From contig CAJUHQ010000008.1 in NCBI GenBank assembly GCA_910586095.1, positions 1 to 57,550 on the forward strand: DNA of 57,550 nt, written 5' to 3'. This DNA is from an uncultured Lachnospiraceae bacterium (lineage in GTDB: Bacteria; Bacillota; Clostridia; Lachnospirales; Lachnospiraceae). Under the pieces are notes generated by a model. That model ran no database searches. It saw only the letters and a program-made list of their open reading frames with translations, and was not told the DNA's origin. Positions 52,810-57,550 of this stretch are shown here, piece by piece (position 1 is the first letter of the stretch; each line of letters opens with the position of its first letter). The position numbers and the translations under genes are program-made.

Positions 52810-53532
52810 TTATTCTGTTTTTGCGACAACAGTTCCATCCTCTGTGGTAGTAACTTTATCAGCAGAATTGCCCTGATTGTTGGAGCCTGTTGTTGGCTTG
52901 TCCTTAGGAGGCTCTTCAGGTTTAATCAATTTGTCAAGTTTCTCAAGTACAGAATCATAAGTGCGTTGAGAAATTTCAGGAAGTTTTCCGCCCCATGTCT
53001 TTTCAGCTTGTTTGTAACCCTTTATAAAAGCATCACGCATCTTCTCAAGAGCAGATTGATCGCTTCCAGCTAATGCAGTGGCAAACTGTACAATGCGGTC
53101 AGAAGTCTGTTTTACACCCCAATAACCATCCTCAGAAATATCTTCCTGTGCCTTTTTCTTGGTTGCAGCATCTACAGTAAAGTCACCCTTTGCGAGGAAT
53201 TGCCAAATGTTATTGGCAGCGCCAAATGTATTGGTCTGCTTTGACATCATATCACGAACTAGATCTGTGAGTTGAGATTGACGTTTTTCTTGGTCAGCCT
53301 TAAGCTGTGCCACAATCGCTTTTCTGTCATCTTCAGAAAGCTTAGATTTGTCATATACAGCAGCAGAGTTACTATTGGGTTTTTCTGTGGACTCAGAACT
53401 AGTGTTTTTGTCTACAACAGCCTCTGTAACTTTGTCTGTGGTAGTGCCTGATGCTGGCGTTTTGTCTTTTTCGGTAGTATTAGTTATATAAGCATCACTG
53501 ATGTTAGTGCTTCCTATTCCTGTTACGCTCAT
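52810..53532 (-). CDS. Conserved protein of unknown function with disordered ends
   Basis: 240 residues. The N-terminal 65 residues and C-terminal 35 are Thr/Ser/Lys/Asp-rich and likely disordered. A helical core (about 65-205) contains DRKAIVAQLKADQEKRQSQL, NNIWQFLAKGDFTVD and AFIKGYKQAEKTWGGKLPEI, a pattern also seen in small uncharacterised Clostridia proteins. There is no signal peptide despite the secreted-protein-like composition. GGAAGGGA lies before the ATG and a perfect terminator after the stop. Function unknown. Confidence 0.8.
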   Translation of the reverse strand: MSVTGIGSTNISDAYITNTTEKDKTPASGTTTDKVTEAVVDKNTSSESTEKPNSNSAAVYDKSKLSEDDRKAIVAQLKADQEKRQSQLTDLVRDMMSKQTNTFGAANNIWQFLAKGDFTVDAATKKKAQEDISEDGYWGVKQTSDRIVQFATALAGSDQSALEKMRDAFIKGYKQAEKTWGGKLPEISQRTYDSVLEKLDKLIKPEEPPKDKPTTGSNNQGNSADKVTTTEDGTVVAKTE

Positions 53533-53788
53533 GTGAAATCCCTTCCTTTCTGGATATAATCCTTAAAATAAAAATCCTTCCGTGGTTGATAAAATGACAT
53601 GTAAAGAATACCAAAAACTGGCACTTTTTTATTTTTAGTATATATCGGCATAAATTCTTAGGAACTTAACAGGTAATAGAAAAAAATTATAAAAAAATTA
53701 ATTAAAAGTAGGCAAAGCACAATCACGCTGAGAAACTAAAAATTATTCAAGTCTTATTGATTATCTTGTGGAAACTCGTGTGTGAATA

Positions 53789-53797
53789 TGGTATTAT
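53789..53797 (+). promoter_or_regulatory. Extended -10 promoter of the hprK operon
   Basis: TGGTATTAT: TATTAT (53792-53797) with a TGn extension. A leader of about 220 bases would include the module C element. Confidence 0.45.
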
Positions 53798-53916
53798 ATG
53801 ATAAGAAAGTGTTTTAAGTCTATCAACAAAAGATGGCACTTCGTACATGCATCATATTGCAAAAGGTTTGATTGGTTTGCTATCTATGTGAACAGATAGT
53901 AAGCATCATACTTGAT

Positions 53917-53978
53917 CTGCCATTTGACGGGCCGTATGGCCATCCATACTATGAAAGTTGTCCTTTATTTTCATAGTA
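53917..53978 (+). repeat. Module C repeat in the hprK leader
   Basis: GGCC-GTAT-GGCC (53930-53941), CATCCA, then TACTATGAAA (53947-53956) pairing perfectly with TTTCATAGTA (53969-53978). It ends 49 bases before the ATG. Confidence 0.7.
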
Positions 53979-54027
53979 AAATAGCAGCTTAGAAATTAAA
54001 AAATAAATAGAAAGGTAAGATAACAAT

Positions 54028-54981
54028 ATGCCAAGTGTAAGTATTGAAAGAGTGATTGAAAAGCTCAAACTCACCAATCTCACGCCCCAAATTGACGTGA
54101 CTAATATAAAAATCTCACAACCCGATATCAATAGACCAGCTTTGCAGTTAGCGGGTTATTTTGAACATTTTGCGGAAACAAGACCTCAGATCATTGGTTT
54201 TGTAGAGTATTCCTATATGGAGTATCTTCCAGAGGAGAGAAAACGGGAGGTTTATCCTAAACTGATATCCAAGAATACTCCCTGTATTATTTTTTGTAGA
54301 GATTTGCAGCCAGATGAGATTTTTATGGAGACTGCATTGACAAACAATGTTCCAGTATTGAGGACAGATAAATCAACATCCGCATTTATGGCAGAGATTA
54401 TTCGTTGGTTAAAGGTGCGTCTGGCACCCTGCATCTCTGTGCATGGTGTTCTTGTGGATGTGTATGGTGAAGGTGTTCTGATTACAGGTGAGAGTGGTAT
54501 CGGCAAGAGCGAGGCAGCACTAGAATTGATTAAGCGTGGGCATCGCCTTGTATCAGATGATGTGGTGGAGATTAGAAAAGTGAGTGATGAAAGTTTGATT
54601 GGTTCTGCGCCAGACATCACACGCCACTTTATCGAGTTGCGCGGTATTGGTATTATTGATGTTAAGACCTTGTATGGTGTACAAAGTGTTATGGATACTA
54701 CCAATATCAATCTTGTGATTCGGTTGGAGGATTGGGATAAAGAAAAGAAATATGATCGGTTAGGGTTAGAAGAAAATTACACAGAATATCTTGGAAATAA
54801 GGTTGTGTGCCACAATATTCCAATTAGACCAGGTAGAAATTTGGCAATTATTTGTGAGTCGGCAGCAGTAAATTATCGTCAGAAAAAGATGGGATACAAT
54901 GCAGCACAAGAGCTATATCAGCGCGTTCAGAATTCCTTGGGAAAACCACGTGATGAGGACGAAGAAATCGAAAGAAAATGA
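54028..54981 (+). CDS. hprK: HPr kinase/phosphorylase
   Basis: 317 residues. Phosphorylates HPr on Ser46 and removes the phosphate, setting carbon catabolite repression. The N-terminal domain (1-130) is followed by the kinase domain with P-loop GESGIGKSEAALELIKRGH (near 155), LVSDDVVEIR, ELRGIGIIDV and the C-terminal RPGRN motif. An AAAGG SD precedes the ATG. It is first in a tight hprK-glcK-murB-rapZ operon. Confidence 0.97.
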   Translation: MPSVSIERVIEKLKLTNLTPQIDVTNIKISQPDINRPALQLAGYFEHFAETRPQIIGFVEYSYMEYLPEERKREVYPKLISKNTPCIIFCRDLQPDEIFMETALTNNVPVLRTDKSTSAFMAEIIRWLKVRLAPCISVHGVLVDVYGEGVLITGESGIGKSEAALELIKRGHRLVSDDVVEIRKVSDESLIGSAPDITRHFIELRGIGIIDVKTLYGVQSVMDTTNINLVIRLEDWDKEKKYDRLGLEENYTEYLGNKVVCHNIPIRPGRNLAIICESAAVNYRQKKMGYNAAQELYQRVQNSLGKPRDEDEEIERK

Positions 54982-54995
54982 AAGGAGAGTTTGTA

Positions 54996-55943
54996 ATGTC
55001 TCAGTATTGTTTTGGTATTGATGTGGGTGGAACTACTGTAAAAATAGGACTTTTTTCTTCGGAGGGAACTGTACTTGAAAAGTGGGAGATCCCAACTAGA
55101 AAAGAGAACGATGGAAGCAATATTATACCTGATGTAGCAAATGCAGTCCTCAAAAAAATGGAAGAGAAAAAGATTGAAAAGGATGCAGTCATAGGCGTTG
55201 GGATAGGTGTGCCAGGTGCTGTGGATGATGCTGGAGTGGTACACAGAGCAGTTAATTTGGGTTGGGATGTTATAGATATTCATCATGAACTGGGAAATCT
55301 TCTTCAAATGCCCGTAAAAGCAGCAAATGATGCCAATGTCGCAGCGCTAGGAGAAATGTGGCGCGGAGGTGGAGAAGGTTGTCTAAATATGGTGCTTGCC
55401 ACAATAGGCACAGGAGTGGGAGGCGGAATTATTGTAGATGGCAAAATGATTACAGGTGCTACAGGAGCAGGAGGAGAGATTGGACATATTCATCTGGTAG
55501 ATGATGAGCCAGATACTTGTGGATGTGGCAATCATGGTTGCCTAGAGCAGTATGCATCGGCTACTGGTATAGTGCGAATCGCCAAAAGGAAGCTGGCTGC
55601 AACACAGTCAGACAGCAGTCTGCGAAAGGATTTGGAGAATGGAACCTTGAGTGCTAAGGCTGTTTTTGATGCAGTGAAAGCAGGTGATACAGTAGCGTGT
55701 GAGATTGCAGAAGAATTTGGAAGCTATCTAGGGAAGGGACTTGCCGCAATCGCAGGAGTAGTTAATCCAGAAGTGTTTGTGCTAGGTGGTGGTGTGTCAA
55801 AGGCAGGAGAAATCTTGTGTACGTATGTGTCAAAATATTATCAAAAGTATGTATTTCACGCTAGCAAAGAGGCTCAGTTTAAACTTGCAAAACTGGGAAA
55901 TGATGCTGGAATCTATGGTGCAGCAAAACTGATACTAGATTAA
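54996..55943 (+). CDS. glcK: ROK-family glucokinase
   Basis: 315 residues. Phosphorylates glucose at C6, cytoplasmic. The ATP-binding DVGGTTVKIGL, the active-site region ANDANVAALGE, the glucose-binding GEIGH and the zinc motif CGCGNHGCLEQYAS mark a bacterial ROK kinase. The frame starts inside hprK (54978), but AAAGGAGAG seven bases before the ATG at 54996 decides the start. It would use glucose released by the GH enzymes and amylosucrase. Confidence 0.94.
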   Translation: MSQYCFGIDVGGTTVKIGLFSSEGTVLEKWEIPTRKENDGSNIIPDVANAVLKKMEEKKIEKDAVIGVGIGVPGAVDDAGVVHRAVNLGWDVIDIHHELGNLLQMPVKAANDANVAALGEMWRGGGEGCLNMVLATIGTGVGGGIIVDGKMITGATGAGGEIGHIHLVDDEPDTCGCGNHGCLEQYASATGIVRIAKRKLAATQSDSSLRKDLENGTLSAKAVFDAVKAGDTVACEIAEEFGSYLGKGLAAIAGVVNPEVFVLGGGVSKAGEILCTYVSKYYQKYVFHASKEAQFKLAKLGNDAGIYGAAKLILD

Positions 55944-55972
55944 AAAGTATAAAAATATAGAGGTCTGTAAAA

Positions 55973-56908
55973 GTGGAAAGAGAAAAATTGCTTCATAAAT
56001 TGTCTAATGTAATACCATCACAGCAGATACTTACAAAAGAGTGCATGGCACAACATACTACTTTTCGCGTAGGCGGACCAGCGGATTTGTTTGTAGAGAT
56101 TGACACGGCGAAACAGCTTCAAGCTGTTCTGGAGGTGTTGCGTTTAGAAGGAATTTCTAAATTAAATCATGATTTTTATCTGATAGGAAACGGAAGCAAT
56201 TTGCTGGTGAGTGACAAGGGAATTTGTGCAGTGGTACTTCATTTGTCAAAGCAATACAGTCATATTACTGTAGAGGGAGACACATTGTTGTGTGAGGCAG
56301 GTGCGACACTTGCATCAATTGCAAAGGTAGCATATGACCATGCACTTTCAGGATTTGAATTTGCATCGGGGATTCCTGGAAGTCTTGGAGGGGCTATTGT
56401 AATGAATGCGGGGGCCTACGACAAGGAGATGAAGCAGGTGGTAGAGCGTGTCAGGCTCATGACACCTGATGGGATGATTGTGGAGAAAAATACAGAGCAA
56501 ATGCAGTTTTCGTATAGACACAGCATTGTAAAGGAAAAAGAGTTCATTGTAGTGGACGCATTAATACGATTAGAGAAGGGGGAACCATCTGAAATTCAGA
56601 GAAAGATGGAGGATTTAGCGACTAGAAGGCGTACAAAACAACCGCTTGAGTATCCGAGTGCTGGTTCTACCTTTAAACGTCCCACAGGATATTTTGCAGC
56701 AAAATTGATTGAAGATGCAGGGCTTCGCGGGTTTTCTGTAGGAGGAGCACAGGTGTCTACCAAACATTGTGGTTTTGTGATTAATCAAAACAATGCCACT
56801 GCGCAGGAGATCTATACACTAATTAGAGAAATACAAAAAAGGGTATATATAACATCAGGTGTCACTATAGAACCAGAGGTTATATGTCTTGGATCGTTTG
56901 TGGAATGA
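55973..56908 (+). CDS. murB: UDP-N-acetylenolpyruvoylglucosamine reductase
   Basis: 311 residues. Reduces UDP-GlcNAc-enolpyruvate to UDP-MurNAc using NADPH and FAD, for peptidoglycan. Motifs: TTFRVGGPADLF, LIGNGSNLLVSDKG, GIPGSLGGAIVMNAGAY, YPSAGSTFKRP and the C-terminal Glu in TIEPEVICLG. It is type II (short, lacking the Tyr-loop insertion). GTG start with GAGG upstream. It precedes rapZ, which controls the same amino-sugar route in other bacteria. Confidence 0.96.
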   Translation: MEREKLLHKLSNVIPSQQILTKECMAQHTTFRVGGPADLFVEIDTAKQLQAVLEVLRLEGISKLNHDFYLIGNGSNLLVSDKGICAVVLHLSKQYSHITVEGDTLLCEAGATLASIAKVAYDHALSGFEFASGIPGSLGGAIVMNAGAYDKEMKQVVERVRLMTPDGMIVEKNTEQMQFSYRHSIVKEKEFIVVDALIRLEKGEPSEIQRKMEDLATRRRTKQPLEYPSAGSTFKRPTGYFAAKLIEDAGLRGFSVGGAQVSTKHCGFVINQNNATAQEIYTLIREIQKRVYITSGVTIEPEVICLGSFVE

Positions 56909-56933
56909 GAGGTCTAATTTAGAATGAGAGTAG

Positions 56934-57550
56934 TGTTTGTCACTGGCATGAGCGGCAGTGGAAAGTCTACAGCGATGAAAATGCTAGAAGATGCGGGGTA
57001 TTATTGTGCAGATAATATGCCTGTACCGCTGATTGAGAAGTTTATGGAGCTTCTTGCTATGCCAGACAATGGAATACAAAAGGTGGCATTGGGAATTGAT
57101 GTCAGAGCAGATCAGTCATTTGAGGATGTCAATCAGCTTGTAGCGCGTTTGCGGCATGCATATACCTTTGAAATTTTATTTCTCGAGTCGGCAGACCGTG
57201 TGTTGCTAAAGCGTTACAAGGAGACGCGGCGCGTTCATCCGTTGTCAGTAGAGGGAGATTTATTGAGTGGCATTGCGCGGGAGCGCGCTTTGCTCGCTAG
57301 TATCAAACGGTCAGCAGAGTATATTATAGACACAACCAATCTGCTCACCCGTGAACTTAAGGCGGAGTTAGACAGAATTTTTGTCAGCAATCAGGCATAC
57401 AATAGTTTGATGGTCAATATTATGTCCTTTGGCTTTAAGCACGGGATTCCGCAGGAGGCGGATTTAGTATTTGATGTCAGATTTCTTCCCAATCCATTTT
57501 ATATAGATGAACTAAAGCATAAGACAGGACTCGATAGAGAAGTGCAGGAG
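56934..57550 (+). CDS. rapZ: RapZ/YvcJ nucleotide-binding protein (cut by window end)
   Basis: The first 205 residues are present; the frame runs off the window. The P-loop MSGSGKSTAMKML lies at the N-terminus, followed by EDAGYYCADNMPVPLI, LFLESADRVLLKRYKETRRV HPL and SFGFKHGIP, all characteristic. RapZ in Escherichia coli adjusts GlmS (glucosamine-6-phosphate synthase) via small RNA decay; the Firmicute YvcJ binds nucleotides and affects competence. GAGAGG lies before the ATG. Confidence 0.95.

Larger units (their letters stand above)
53533..54027. other. Divergent intergenic region before hprK
   Basis: 495 AT-rich bases, no gene. It holds the extended -10 element and module C copy annotated separately; nothing else stands out. 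Confidence 0.5.

Noticed and set aside
52651..53073. Plus-strand frame of 140 codons after sipL
   Set aside because: Overlaps the sipL terminator, the minus-strand terminator and the minus-strand gene; protein is Phe/Cys-rich without recognisable pattern.

Overview
The window reads as chromosome of a spore-forming, low-to-moderate GC Firmicute of the class Clostridia, most likely family Lachnospiraceae. Support: spoVG, spoVT and a SipL-type DUF3794-LysM gene; paired glgC-glgD genes; a DUF6472 mini-protein; DnaD/DnaI-type helicase-loader genes; hprK; and Shine-Dalgarno sites before nearly every gene. No tRNA, rRNA, CRISPR array, transposase or prophage gene was recognised. The family call is inference from gene content, not from a marker-gene search.

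Layout. 1-2402: first glgC-glgD pair and its terminator. 2428-5080: a DUF3887-like membrane protein and a heparinase II/III-like protein. 5450-6466: galE. 6486-15190: an msm/raf-type galactoside locus (AraC regulator, divergent sugar ABC importer without ATPase, GH36 alpha-galactosidase, amylosucrase-type GH13). 15358-20558 (minus strand): murC, then DnaD-like, DnaI-like and PRPP synthetase genes, with a dense cluster of DnaA-box-like 9-mers before the DnaD gene. 21019-23408: second glgC-glgD pair. 23560: spoVG. 24708-28255: GH3 and GH5 glycosidases. 28303-32778: DUF6472 protein, pth, mfd. 32864: Fe-S aldo/keto reductase. 34380-36546: a two-gene DUF4391-like/BrxD-like pair. 36722-38303: HAD phosphatase and an unknown. 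39070-41112: mgtE and spoVT. 41242: hemolysin III (minus). 42241-44353: Ca-loop repeat protein, ECF sigma factor, RsgI-like anti-sigma. 44971: small alarmone synthetase. 46230-49165: coiled-coil membrane protein, DUF4349 lipoprotein, degenerate GGDEF protein. 49279-50960: pyrK-pyrD. 51047: sipL. 52810 (minus): unknown. 54028-57550: hprK, glcK, murB, rapZ (cut by the window end).

How the genes fit together. Much of the window deals with plant-type sugars and their storage. Galactosides such as raffinose would be imported, split by alpha-galactosidase and amylosucrase, and fed through GalE, glucokinase and two ADP-glucose synthesis operons into glycogen. HprK and RapZ are control points for carbon and cell-wall precursor flow.

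The most unusual content is intergenic. Families of modular hairpin repeats recur in the + orientation between genes. One family (called A/D/E here) has a short hairpin whose two arms change together from copy to copy, followed by a constant ATGGGAGTTA box that supplies the ribosome binding site of pyrK and a near-variant that does so for the DUF4349 gene. A second family (C) lies in the leaders of spoVG, mgtE and hprK. A third (B) follows terminators. These look like undescribed structured RNA or DNA elements. Other points worth a second look are the DnaA-box clusters, the helicase-less BrxD/DUF4391 pair, and the Ca-loop protein with its sigma/anti-sigma neighbours.
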